A DNA stretch of 64,000 nt from Saprospiraceae bacterium (GTDB lineage: Bacteria; Bacteroidota; Bacteroidia; Chitinophagales; Saprospiraceae): positions 1 through 64,000 of the forward strand of contig JADKBS010000059.1 of assembly GCA_016714985.1 (NCBI GenBank), written 5' to 3'. Of the stretch, positions 43,445 to 53,266 are shown in pieces. The notes under the pieces were generated by a model. It was not told the DNA's origin and ran no database searches. It worked only from the letters and a program-made list of their open reading frames with translations. Every line of letters begins with the position of its first letter. Positions within the stretch are counted from its first letter, which is position 1. The translations under genes and the position numbers were made by a program.

Positions 43445-46001
43445 TCACCATCGTACAAACTGTCTCGTGGACGTTGTTTGGTTGTTTGTGATGGTCAGGT
43501 AGTAAAGCCCAGCGGGCAGTGCGGATATGTCAAGTTTGTTGCCTTGGGCTGTTTGCTGGAGTATTTGTTTGCCAGCGGCATCTACGATTCGGATGGTGGC
43601 ATACTCCAAGTCAACTCCTTGTATTTCGAGGGAAGTCGTGGCCGGATTGGGCAGGAGTAAGAGGTCTTCACCCTCCGTCATGATAAGCGAAACGACTTTG
43701 GAAAAACTGGTATTCCCATCAAAGTCCATTTGCCGCAGGCGGTAGTAGTTTGCGCCAATGGCGGGGTTTTTATCGTAAAAATCATAGTGCTGAGGGGAGG
43801 TGGAGTGCCGTGGCCGGGCACGAAGCCGAGTGGCTGCCAATCCGTGCCATCCTTGCTGTGCTGCACTTCGAAGCCCCGGTTGTTGGATTCGGAGGCGGTG
43901 TTCCAACTGAGCTTAGAAATATGATTGCTTATTTTTTTAGCTTTAAAATCCAGCAACTCAATGGGCAGAATCAAAAGGCATGCAGTTTCGACTTCTGCCC
44001 GGCTGGCGCAGCCTATGGCATTGCCATAAATAGTTGCCGGATTAGCGCTGTTGTCCAAGTAATCGCAAATATTAGGTATCTCACAGATAGAGAGCAAGGG
44101 CTGGTTGGTTATAAAGAGATTGGAAATAGTGGCACTATTGATATTTTCAAGACCAGATATATCGGAAAGTGCATTGTTGCTTATGATGTTTAAAATGCCA
44201 CCTCCGATTGATGTCAAGGTACTAAGTGCAGATAAGTCTGTCAAAATTGAATTTAGCTGCAAGGTAAGCCCACCTACGGAAGTGACAGGCCCGATGCCAT
44301 TCAAACTTGACAGCGAAATATTTGAGTAAAATCTAAGTACCCCTCCTACGGAATTGAGTGAACTTAATCCGGTGCAATTGGTTAGTGATGCATTGGCATA
44401 GATGTCAATCCCACCAGTTACTGTGGCAAGGGTTCCTAATCCCGTAAAATTGACTAAATTATCATTGCCTAAAATCTGGACACTACCGTTGACGGTTGTC
44501 AATGAACTCAGCCCGTTAAAGTCAAGAAGGCCCTGATTGTAGTTAATATTAAGTCCATTAACAGTGGAAAGGTTACCCAAACCAGTAAGGTTAACCAAGC
44601 CGTTATTGCCAGATATGGTCAACGTTCCTGCCACATTGCTCAATGCTGCCAACCCTGCCACACTGGACAGCGCTGTATTGCCGACTATAGAGAAATTCCC
44701 ACCGATGGAAACCAAACTCCCCAATCCCGCAAGGTTGGCCAGTGTAATATTATTTTCCAATAAAAACGCACCACCTATGGAAGCAACCCCATTCAAGCCA
44801 GCAAGACTTGTTAGGTCATAATTGTAAGTTATCTCAGCATTGCCTCCAACCGTATTGAGCGCATCCAAGCCAGAAAGGCTAATTAAAGCTGGATTGTTAT
44901 ACACGCGTAAAACACCTGAAATAGAAGTTAGGGAGTTTAATCCAGAAAGGTTCGATAGCGACGAATTGCTTTGTATTTCCAGCAATGGGCCAATGGTTGC
45001 CAACGAGCCTAAGCCAGATAAGTTGAACAAGGCATTGTTGAAATTAATCCTTGCAAATCGTGCGATGTTGCTTAAATTTCCTATGCCGCTTAAATTTGTC
45101 AATGCGTTATTACTCGTGATTAAAAAATCCCTTCCAATATATGCAACACTTCCAGCCCATTTAAATTTGGCAACGAAGAGTTGCCTGATATTAATATATC
45201 CTGAGAAACTGAGGTAATGCCATCTAATCTCGATAGACTGGCCAACGAGTTGTTTGAGGATATGGTAATGCCTCCTGCTGCGCCCGACACACTGCTTAAG
45301 GTCGCTATACTGGTCAAGGCTGAATTAGAGGAAATTGTGATGCCACTAGGAAGGGATTGTACTGCATTAAGACCCGTCAAACTGGTCAGGCTGCCCATCG
45401 AAACAACTCTAATGTTACTAACGGTCGTAAGCGCTTCCAATCCAGTCAAACTCGCCAGCAAAGGGCAAGACTCAATTCGAAGGGACTGCGTAACCGTGGC
45501 AAGCGAGCCAAGGGCCGCAATGCTCCCCAAAACGGCATTGTTTGTAATTTCAAGGTCTGCGATGCTTGTAAGTGAATTCAATCCTGAAAGGCTTGTCAAT
45601 GCGGGGTTGAGCCTTACCTGGCCTGTGCCACCGACTGAGGTAAGATTGCCCAGCCCAGCCATATCAATTAGCGCAGTGTTGGAACGCACCCATAGGTTGC
45701 CCCCTACATTGGTGATGCCGTTCAGCCCTGTCAGGTGGGTTAAAACGGTGTTGTTTTGAATGATCAAATTGCCTTGTACCCCGGTTAATTGACCAAGGCC
45801 ATTAAGGTTTGTGATATTTGCTCCGGCGATGGTTATGGAGCCTAGCCAAACTGCACACGCAGGGAAATTAGTTGGAAAATCATCAATCTGCTGCTGCGTG
45901 GTGAAAGTAATCGAGCCATTAGGGCATTGGCCCATTAATTTTATGTTAGTGCAAATTGAAAAGAGGGCCAATAAACATAATAGGTTAAATGCTTTTTTCA
46001 T
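43445..46001 (-). CDS. T9SS-exported leucine-rich repeat protein, twice frameshifted
   Basis: Three successive frames make one secreted protein of about 850 residues. From 46001: signal peptide, then ~23-residue repeats of the form L-x-GL-xx-L-xx-I-x-GxL-xIxNNxxL (receptor L-domain/leucine-rich type), about 25 copies. After GLEVL near 45142 the frame shifts and continues as YIGRDFLITSNNALTNLSGIG. A second shift near 43803 (after VPGHGT) leads into SPQHYDFYDKNPAIGANYYRLRQ and the T9SS type A sorting domain (LLPNPATTSLEIQG..GLYYLTITN). Two one-base losses suffice. Confidence 0.82.
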
Positions 46002-46101
46002 AGTTCGGAAGTTTTGACTGCTAGTTTATAGCGTTGAGGGTTTGGTTGTTAATAGCCTCCAGACTTTATGCTGGAGAATAGGTTTGATTTTTTTAAAACT
46101 G

Positions 46102-46629
46102 TTACTTGAGTACCGTATGGTCTGCAAAAGCATTCACAACCATTATCTTCCAAGCATGGATTTTTGCATCATATAATAGGACACGGTGTTCCTTCGACTT
46201 CCCAGTTTTGCCATCAGGCTGTGTAACGGTCTGATTAAAATTCACGTAGGCAAAATCGCCTCGGATAACAAAAAAATGGTTGAACTGAGAGAGCTTGCCG
46301 GCATTTTTTGTAGCGATTTTAAACCAGCTTTCCATGTCTTCCGAAATGGCCTGCCAACCACTTTGGTCGCCGAAACTGCCATCAGGGTTATTCCAGGTCA
46401 GGTGGTCGTTTTCACTTTGCAGGTGATGCACGGCCCATGCATCGTAATCGAGGTCGAAAAAAGCTTGCGACTCTGCGAGGCACACGGCTTTTATGCGCTC
46501 ACGTTCGGCAGGAGTACCAATGCTTTGATTTTCGGCTGTTATGGCGGCGGTGGCTGCGCTGTTTTGTGCCTGTACAAGTACATTGCCGCAAATGAGCACA
46601 CAAGCAATCAGGAGGATTTGAAATTTCAT
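46102..46629 (-). CDS. Secreted SnoaL/NTF2-like protein
   Basis: A 175-residue protein with a signal peptide (CVLICGNVLVQA). The pattern CLAESQAFFDLDYDAWAVHHL, then 'GWQAISEDMESWF' and 'HRVLLYDAKIHAWKIMVVNAF' fits the NTF2-like/DUF4440 cone fold. No catalytic role is evident. Monocistronic. Confidence 0.72.
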   Translation of the reverse strand: MKFQILLIACVLICGNVLVQAQNSAATAAITAENQSIGTPAERERIKAVCLAESQAFFDLDYDAWAVHHLQSENDHLTWNNPDGSFGDQSGWQAISEDMESWFKIATKNAGKLSQFNHFFVIRGDFAYVNFNQTVTQPDGKTGKSKEHRVLLYDAKIHAWKIMVVNAFADHTVLK

Positions 46630-46758
46630 GCTTTTGTTATTTAGGGTCGTTTAGATATTAACTGTCGTAATTTGTTTTACGAAACTTGGCGGTTTCAGGT
46701 GGACAGATTGCAAACACGACAGTAATTATCTGTACGACCCTTTGCTCTAAAGCAAAGG

Positions 46759-47796
46759 TTATTTTACCATTACGGAAACAGCATACGAACCTTTATTGGC
46801 ACCATCAAGCTCCAAGGGCACCTCCACGCCGTTTTTCCAAAGTTTTGCTGCATACCCCCCATTGCCGTCTTGCTCCGACCCGGCGACATACACATCGCTT
46901 TCTGATACATACACAGAATGACCAAACGCAGGAAACAAGCCGTCACTTAAACTGGTGGGGACACCGTTCTTCCAGAACTTTGCAATATTTCCATCATTTC
47001 CGGCGATGTAAACATCGGTACCTACGACCTTGATATCTTGGGGCGTGCCAGTCAGGTTGGTTTTAACCCCGTTTTTCCAGAGTTTATGGATACTGTCTTC
47101 ATACAATACGACATACACATCGTCTCCCGCTGCATAGATAGCGTTTACCCAAGCAGTGCTCGTACTCAATATGGTTGGCACCCCATTTTTCCAAAATTTT
47201 GCTATTGTATAGCCTTGGCTATTTTTTTCCGAACCGCCCACATATACATCGCCATTTTGCACAAACAACGAACTTGCGCTGGCAGATTTTTTGCCATCCG
47301 TAAGCGGTATGGGCACTCCATTTTTCCACAAAACAGCAAATGAAGTATCTACACCCAACAAAAAATAATTACCACTAATGTATCCAGCAACATAAACATC
47401 ATTTGAGTCAACGTGGACAGCCCGGGCTACACTTCTTGTTAATACAGTACCGCCTACATTAAGTCTGGCACCTACTCCGTCTTTCCAAATTATCGCATTC
47501 TCATCATAGTTTTGGGTATTGAATTCCCGTTGCCAGCCCACGGCATAGACTTCGTTTTTAGGGGATATTGTCATATCTGCCAAGTATTCATCTTCGGAGC
47601 CATCCGTGAGGATTTGAAAAACTTTCCCGTTTTTCCATATTTTAGGGATAGATATACCTTGATCACTGATTTCATCTCCCGCAACATATACATCCAGCAC
47701 AGGCGGCGGTGTAACGACTTGGGTATCGTCATCTTTTTTGCAAGAAAAGACTAGTATTCCGAAAATGCAGGCAAAGAACAATTCAAAGATTTTCAT
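46759..47796 (-). CDS. Lipoprotein with KLWKNGV beta-propeller-like repeats
   Basis: A 345-residue lipoprotein (lipobox VFSC near residue 19). At least seven repeats of ~40 residues contain DVYVAG followed by (A)K(F/L)WKNGVP. A repeat of one Tyr-Val-Ala-Gly strand and one Trp-Lys-Asn-Gly strand suggests a beta-propeller. A partner is not evident. No known family name. Confidence 0.72.
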   Translation of the reverse strand: MKIFELFFACIFGILVFSCKKDDDTQVVTPPPVLDVYVAGDEISDQGISIPKIWKNGKVFQILTDGSEDEYLADMTISPKNEVYAVGWQREFNTQNYDENAIIWKDGVGARLNVGGTVLTRSVARAVHVDSNDVYVAGYISGNYFLLGVDTSFAVLWKNGVPIPLTDGKKSASASSLFVQNGDVYVGGSEKNSQGYTIAKFWKNGVPTILSTSTAWVNAIYAAGDDVYVVLYEDSIHKLWKNGVKTNLTGTPQDIKVVGTDVYIAGNDGNIAKFWKNGVPTSLSDGLFPAFGHSVYVSESDVYVAGSEQDGNGGYAAKLWKNGVEVPLELDGANKGSYAVSVMVK

Positions 47797-47882
47797 ATCA
47801 ATTTTGTTGTGACCTACTGAGTGCCAATTAAGTTTTCCCGACTTCAGAGACCGGAAAACCTATTAGCCAAAGTGCAAACTCG

Positions 47883-48575
47883 TTATTTTTCAAGTTTTGT
47901 CAGAAGTTCAGTGTTCTCAATTTCCCCTGCTTTGTCCAAGGTATGGGATTTGACAACGCCGACACCAAGCGCATACCAAGTTTCCATCCCATATTTTTTC
48001 CGAATGACGGATTTCAAGTCAACGTCCTGTGTAACTTTAATGCAGTCGAAAGTACCAGCAGGCGTAGTTATGGTTTCAGCTTTTTCTACTTTTCGATTGG
48101 TAATGCTCATGGTAATGTTCACTAAAGTTAACCCACTGCTTTTAGCTTTAATGTTCACGTCCCCATCAGGGAGTGTCATGCCGGGTCTAAGGTTTAACGG
48201 AAATTCAAGTGCAGTTCCTTTCGCTTCCATTTCCATGTCTTTGAAAGCTTCCATTGCTTTAGGGTCGAGCATGCCAGTCATGTCAATATAAACCACTCCG
48301 TTTCGACATTTCATGTCATACCCACCCTCTGAAATTGTTTTCCCTTTTTTATCATAAAATGCCATGCTGGTTTTTGCCTCGAACCCACCATCAATAGCCT
48401 CGATACTATTTATTTCTTGGCGTTGAACCGTATTTATCTTTCCTTTTTTGTCATAATTGGTAAGTTCAATGCTCACGCCTTTCTTGAAAGCAATATAATT
48501 TACTTCGCAAGCATTTTGACCTTTAATCGTGTAAAAGGACAATAGCAAATTTAAGGCTAAAAGGATTTTTTTCAT
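47883..48575 (-). CDS. TapB-family (DUF3108-like) secreted protein
   Basis: A 230-residue protein with a signal peptide (LLALNLLLSFYTIKG). The core KAETITTPAGTFDCIKVTQDVDLK and 'YGMETWYALGVGVVKS' are typical of the DUF3108-like/TapB family found in periplasmic proteins. Function unknown. The start at 48575 is used; a further upstream ATG adds no signal-like sequence. Confidence 0.75.
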   Translation of the reverse strand: MKKILLALNLLLSFYTIKGQNACEVNYIAFKKGVSIELTNYDKKGKINTVQRQEINSIEAIDGGFEAKTSMAFYDKKGKTISEGGYDMKCRNGVVYIDMTGMLDPKAMEAFKDMEMEAKGTALEFPLNLRPGMTLPDGDVNIKAKSSGLTLVNITMSITNRKVEKAETITTPAGTFDCIKVTQDVDLKSVIRKKYGMETWYALGVGVVKSHTLDKAGEIENTELLTKLEK

Positions 48576-48663
48576 GCTTGTGGTTTTTGATTTCAAATAA
48601 TCCATACGCTGCACGTTTTGGCTTATGCAGCGCATGGTTCTTTATTAATTCCTGTTGATTACT

Positions 48664-50079
48664 TCACTCAAAATCCCCGTTCCCATCCAGCTTATACAAT
48701 ATCGGATAATTACAGGCCAAATTGTCACAAATTTCCTGCCCGCCCACTAAAAAACCGCCGTCCGGGGTGGCGACGATGTCGCTGCCAATGGTATAATCAT
48801 CATAAGTTTTTTGCCAGAGAATACTACCTCCTGCATCCAATTTCGCAACGTACAAACGGATACTAGTCGCCGTGTATTCTGTGCCAACCACACCAAAGCC
48901 TTGCCCATTTGCCAAGGCACAAACCCCTCTCAAGATAGTTACGCCCGGCAAAAAGCCCTGTGTGGCAACAGGCTGTGAAAATTGCTGCGTCTCCCAATTG
49001 ACCATAAAAAATGCGGGCTTGCCACCCAAACTGCCCACGCCTGCATATTGCCTGCCATCACCATACTGCACGGCGTCATTTACCCAGTCGTCGCTGCTGT
49101 TGTCAAGCCCAAGGTGCTGGATGACTGGCAAAAAATCTTCCCCGTTTTCATTAATCCCTGTCAATTTTATGTCTAATTTTTGTTGAAGTGGGTCAAACCA
49201 ACTGCCAATGGCTATATATGGAGCGGCATCATCCGGGTTTCTGAATATCCGATTTACTGTATTGACATATTCCACAGGGTCTTGAAAATAAAGACTTCCA
49301 TCGTCATAGGCATTAATAAGCAGCCCTTCATTGTAGCTGCCATCGTCTGAATTTCCACCGATTATATAACCAGGCCCCGCGCTTGTGTTTTTCACGACCG
49401 CAGAGTAGGCGGTAGTCGCATAACCTGTGCTGTATTCGCTTTCAAATATCACCACCGCATCCTCGGTGAGTTTCATGAATTTAGCAACAGATGGGCTGCC
49501 AGCCTGACCAGTAAGGAGAATATCGCCCTCGGATGTCCCCACCATATCGGTGACTACCTCCATGCTGCTTGGCAAATCATCGGAACTTTCGCCAGTATCA
49601 TTGAACCGCACCAATTTATATATACCGTCCACTTTCATCAAAACATAGGTGAACCCATTTTGCCGCAAGAGGTGCGTAACTTCACCTGTGGCACTGGCGT
49701 TAAAAGTTCGTTTGTAGCGATCCACATTGTCTCCTATTGTTAGCGTTTGTGTGGAGGTATTGGACGCCGTGCCATTGCTAGCGGTCAAGGTGACGGTGAA
49801 CGAGCCCCTTTCATTATAGGTCACGCAAGGCGATACTTCCGTAGAGGTTTGCCCGTTGCCAAAATCCCAAGAATAGGCCGTCGCATTCACGGAATTATTG
49901 GTGAAGCATACTTGGCAAGGTGTGGGGCAGTTGGCTGTCAGGTTGGTCACGAATGCTGCTGTTACAGGGCCTGGGTTAATCGGGTCTGGGTCGTCGTCTG
50001 GGCGGCAGGAGACAATAAACACCGTGACGGCGAAGAATAAACAATAAACGAGGTTTGCAAAAAATGATTTGTTTTTCAT
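48664..50079 (-). CDS. PKD-domain lipoprotein
   Basis: A 471-residue lipoprotein (lipobox FIVSC, then Asp/Pro-rich tether). A PKD domain spans residues about 38-112 (FTNNSVNATAYSWDFGNGQTS). The rest is a beta-propeller-like domain with repeats such as GDILLTGQAG and GGFLVGGQE, related to the delta-60 type. Probably at the cell surface; partner unknown. Confidence 0.78.
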   Translation of the reverse strand: MKNKSFFANLVYCLFFAVTVFIVSCRPDDDPDPINPGPVTAAFVTNLTANCPTPCQVCFTNNSVNATAYSWDFGNGQTSTEVSPCVTYNERGSFTVTLTASNGTASNTSTQTLTIGDNVDRYKRTFNASATGEVTHLLRQNGFTYVLMKVDGIYKLVRFNDTGESSDDLPSSMEVVTDMVGTSEGDILLTGQAGSPSVAKFMKLTEDAVVIFESEYSTGYATTAYSAVVKNTSAGPGYIIGGNSDDGSYNEGLLINAYDDGSLYFQDPVEYVNTVNRIFRNPDDAAPYIAIGSWFDPLQQKLDIKLTGINENGEDFLPVIQHLGLDNSSDDWVNDAVQYGDGRQYAGVGSLGGKPAFFMVNWETQQFSQPVATQGFLPGVTILRGVCALANGQGFGVVGTEYTATSIRLYVAKLDAGGSILWQKTYDDYTIGSDIVATPDGGFLVGGQEICDNLACNYPILYKLDGNGDFE

Positions 50080-50256
50080 TATTAAATCAGGCTTTTAAAG
50101 CCGACATTTATTTTTTTAAGAATAAATGCGACGGCTTGGTTTAAATTTTATTTTATTGAGCAACAAAAGAAACTATTCCTAATGCAGCGCCAACGAAGCG
50201 CTGTGGCCGTAGTTTACCGGCTAAACATTGGCCAAACCAATGTTTTTTTTATCGCT

Positions 50257-50885
50257 TTAATTTTTTTGTTTTTTCATTTCCTCATTGGCTTTCTTAAAAG
50301 CATCGGGCGCATGCTGTTTAATTGAACCCTGAACTTTGGGGTCTTCCATATCCTGCACAACAAAATCTTTGAAATGCCCCTTGAAATGGTACTTTTTACC
50401 TAAAGTTTGCCGCTTTTCGCTAACCACATCTTTCTCAAAAGTTCCCGACATGAGGTATTTGTATTTTTCCAATTGCTTGACACTGGTCAGATTGACCTTG
50501 CCTGTTTGTTTGCCGTACAATGACTTGCCTGCCCATGTTTCGGCAGTGCCATCATTTGCCAAGGCCGTTTTCTCACCTGTTTTCCCATCGAAATATATGG
50601 TTAGTGTGAGGTTTTGGTGGTTTTTACTGTCATTCAAAAGCAGTAGTAGCGTGCGTTTACCCGTTTTAACATACTCATATTCCTCCTTCCCGCCGACGAG
50701 CTTTCGTTCATATTTGCCTTCGTCGCCCAGATTTGCACCTGAATAGGGCGGCTTGTCGCAGGGGTACGTCACGCCTTCATAAATGATAGCGGCTTCACCC
50801 GACATCGCAGCTTGAGAAGCTGTCTGGTTAAAATCGAGGGTATGACTGCACCAACGAAGGTGAATAACAGAAGGTACTTTTTCAT
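50257..50885 (-). CDS. Secreted protein of unknown function, frameshifted
   Basis: From ATG 50885 a signal peptide begins (KKYLLLFTFVGAVIPS), then the frame is lost; the next frame continues DFNQTASQAAMSGEAAIIYEGVTYPC and runs on to 50257 with ~180 residues. One missing base near 50833 explains it. Pieces such as LLLNDSKNHQNLTLTIYFDGKTG and GKSLYGKQTGKVNLTSV do not match a known family. No membrane helix besides the signal. Confidence 0.6.
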
Positions 50886-50999
50886 TTTTTTGAAAATTTT
50901 GAGGATGAATTTCGCCTACTCTATCCGCTTTTCGGCAACTGCGTCCTACTCTGTTTTATGATGAAGGTTTTCGGAAACCCCTTTATTTTCATTGATGCA

Positions 51000-52289
51000 T
51001 CACTCCTTCTCCGCCGCCCCCCGCTTTTCCCGCTCCCAGTTCACCCCCATTTCCTTGGGCTGGTTGTACAGCTCCGGTAGGGTATATTTTCCTTTTTCGC
51101 CACTGGGTTTATCCAGCACATCCTGTGGCGGGTGCTGCTGCATATAGGGGTCGTTGCGCTCGGCGATGACCATCCAACTGACCTTCACGCCCGGCACGTC
51201 GGACTTGATTTTAAAATGGTTGCCCTCTATTTCCCTCAGCACGATTACCTGCGCAAACTGCCCCACCGGGGTGAGTTGGTAACGGAAATCCTTGTTGATA
51301 AGGGTGAAATATTCAGGTAGCTCAATATCCGCAACTCCATCGGAACCAGTGGTGGCATTGCCCGTGTACATGTTCAGCGGCACATTGCTCTCTGAGCAGA
51401 AATGTTGCAGGTATTTGTTCTGTGGGTCGGCTGGGTGGTCTATGCGGAAGTTTTTGGTGCCAGCGACGTAGAAATCTCCTGCTATATATACCCTACCGTC
51501 AAAATAGCCTGAGTAATGGGGTAAGGCAGCGTTTGCTAATAATGCATAACTAATGAGATTTGGATTTGCGTCCGGTCCAATTTGAGTTTTTATAACATCC
51601 GAATACCCATTCCCGATACTATTATAAAAATTTGCAAGAGTATTATTAGTTGCACCCAGAGTGCCTTCAACATTAGAAACATGAAACTTAGCAGCTGTGT
51701 TTGATACACCAATTGAAGCTCGTCCAAAGCGATAAATATCGTTAAGACCGGTAGTTTGACTACCAGAGAATTGCCATTTTTCAAATTCATGCGATAAGTC
51801 AACAGCACCGCCCCCATTTGACAGGTTCAATATTTTTCCATTCAACGACAGCGCCTGTATCTCATTCATCGGGTTGGCATCCGCATCGCCTTGGAGCGCT
51901 TTTTCGGCCACCTTGGCATAAGGCACGGACTGCAGTTCCGTTGGAAAAAAATCGTAGGTATCGCCGTTCACGGCCACGGTGATTTTGACGAAGCGCCCGC
52001 CACTGCTCCAATCCACGGTGGCAAAGCTGGCCGAGGGGTTCGTGCCCTTTCCGATGACGAGGTTAAACAGGCCCAACGGGTCGGTGCTGATGCTGTGCGT
52101 TTCGCTGTATAGCACCGTGCCCACGGCGTTCAGGATGCTCACCGTGGCTGTTCCGCTCTCGTTGCCGATGGGTGCATGGCTGCTGTTGCGCAACACAGCC
52201 TGGTAGTTGAACCCGGTGATTTGCGCAGCGGCATGGTTCAAGAATAAGGCAAAAAAAATTACTAAAACGACTGGCATTGCTGCTTTCAT
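51000..52289 (-). CDS. Secreted tail-fibre-like protein
   Basis: A 429-residue secreted protein. After a signal peptide (LFLNHAAAQ) comes the Bacteroidota opening FNYQAVLRNSSHAPIGN with TVLYSETHSISTDPLGLFNLVIGKGT. The central part (about residues 165-255) is of different composition. The C-terminal part, starting AGTKNFRIDHPADPQNKYLQHF, is a conserved surface module resembling phage tail-fibre or short tail collar tips. It is followed by a small T9SS-type A protein gene. Ligand unknown. Confidence 0.72.
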   Translation of the reverse strand: MKAAMPVVLVIFFALFLNHAAAQITGFNYQAVLRNSSHAPIGNESGTATVSILNAVGTVLYSETHSISTDPLGLFNLVIGKGTNPSASFATVDWSSGGRFVKITVAVNGDTYDFFPTELQSVPYAKVAEKALQGDADANPMNEIQALSLNGKILNLSNGGGAVDLSHEFEKWQFSGSQTTGLNDIYRFGRASIGVSNTAAKFHVSNVEGTLGATNNTLANFYNSIGNGYSDVIKTQIGPDANPNLISYALLANAALPHYSGYFDGRVYIAGDFYVAGTKNFRIDHPADPQNKYLQHFCSESNVPLNMYTGNATTGSDGVADIELPEYFTLINKDFRYQLTPVGQFAQVIVLREIEGNHFKIKSDVPGVKVSWMVIAERNDPYMQQHPPQDVLDKPSGEKGKYTLPELYNQPKEMGVNWEREKRGAAEKE

Positions 52290-52375
52290 GGAAGAGGATT
52301 TTGGCGGGGACTGTGTCCCGGTTATTGATTAAACTTGGATGAATGATGGGTAATGAACAGGTTAAAAGCTGAGAA

Positions 52376-52879
52376 TCACTCCGTTTTTACAATCCGCACG
52401 GCGGTTGTGCTGCCCGCCCCGTCGGCTAATCGGAGCAGGTAAGCACCGGGTGGTAGGTGGTGGACATCAATCGGGTTTTTCAAAAAACCCAGCATGGACG
52501 TGGCGGCCATGAGCTGTCGGCCCTGCAAGTCCCAGAGCGAGGCTTGGAGTGTTCCGCCCGTTTTCGGTGTGGCAAATTCCACGAAAACTGTCTGGGAGGT
52601 TGGGTTGGGGAATACCTGAACGCCCCAGTCGGCCAGCGCTGTTTCGTCCACTTTGGTCGTCACCAAGGAGCCGTTGTGAAAGCCTTGTCCCAGTGAAACG
52701 TCGGCGGTGGCGAGACTGGCAATGGCCGTTTCACCAAGGGTAAAACTTAGCCTCGTGCCATTAGCGGAAATGCTGGTATTGCCTGCCGAGGCGATTACAA
52801 CAGGGGCAAGGAACGCCTGCTGTGCGCTTGCAAGCAGCGCAGAAATTAAGGACAGTGTAAGGAGGGGCAGCTTTTTCAT
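52376..52879 (-). CDS. Small protein with T9SS type A sorting domain
   Basis: A 167-residue protein. Signal peptide (LISALLASAQ), then a short beta domain (NGTRLSFTLGETAIASL..GQGFHNGS) and a T9SS type A sorting domain from about residue 88 (VQVFPNPTSQTVFVEF..GAYLLRLADG..VRIVKTE). Transcribed ahead of the tail-fibre-like gene, with which it is likely coregulated. Confidence 0.85.
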   Translation of the reverse strand: MKKLPLLTLSLISALLASAQQAFLAPVVIASAGNTSISANGTRLSFTLGETAIASLATADVSLGQGFHNGSLVTTKVDETALADWGVQVFPNPTSQTVFVEFATPKTGGTLQASLWDLQGRQLMAATSMLGFLKNPIDVHHLPPGAYLLRLADGAGSTTAVRIVKTE

Positions 52880-52898
52880 ACAGCTAAAGGGTTGACGT

Positions 52899-53102
52899 TC
52901 AAAGTTTTGATTTTGGAAGAGATTGTGGTAAGACCATTTGATTGGCTTCGCCTACGGCTGGCCCTCGTTCTAGCGCAAGCGAGCGATTGAAGGAATGGCT
53001 TGTCGTGATAACAACCCCAGCGCTTGGCGTCTGCGAAGCACCTCGGCCACATCCGAATAGCAGGACGGTGAGGGCGATTTGGGGTACAGCGAGTCTCTTC
53101 AT
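52899..53102 (-). CDS. Possible small lipoprotein
   Basis: A 67-codon frame starting with a lipoprotein-like signal (VLLFGCG). No family match and no second supporting feature. It may be a chance frame in the gap before the CHAT gene. Confidence 0.25.
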   Translation of the reverse strand: MKRLAVPQIALTVLLFGCGRGASQTPSAGVVITTSHSFNRSLALERGPAVGEANQMVLPQSLPKSKL

Positions 53103-53266
53103 GTTGGGAGGCATCGTGATTTGTTTTTTAGTGTACTATATAGGAGTGTGGGGCGGTGGAGGGAAAGTGCCCAAGGGAATCGGACTATTTCAAAAAATAT
53201 TTTTCGTGGGTCAACAAAAAGCAATTCGCTTTACGGTACATTTGTTCCTAACAAAACTCAACAGCG

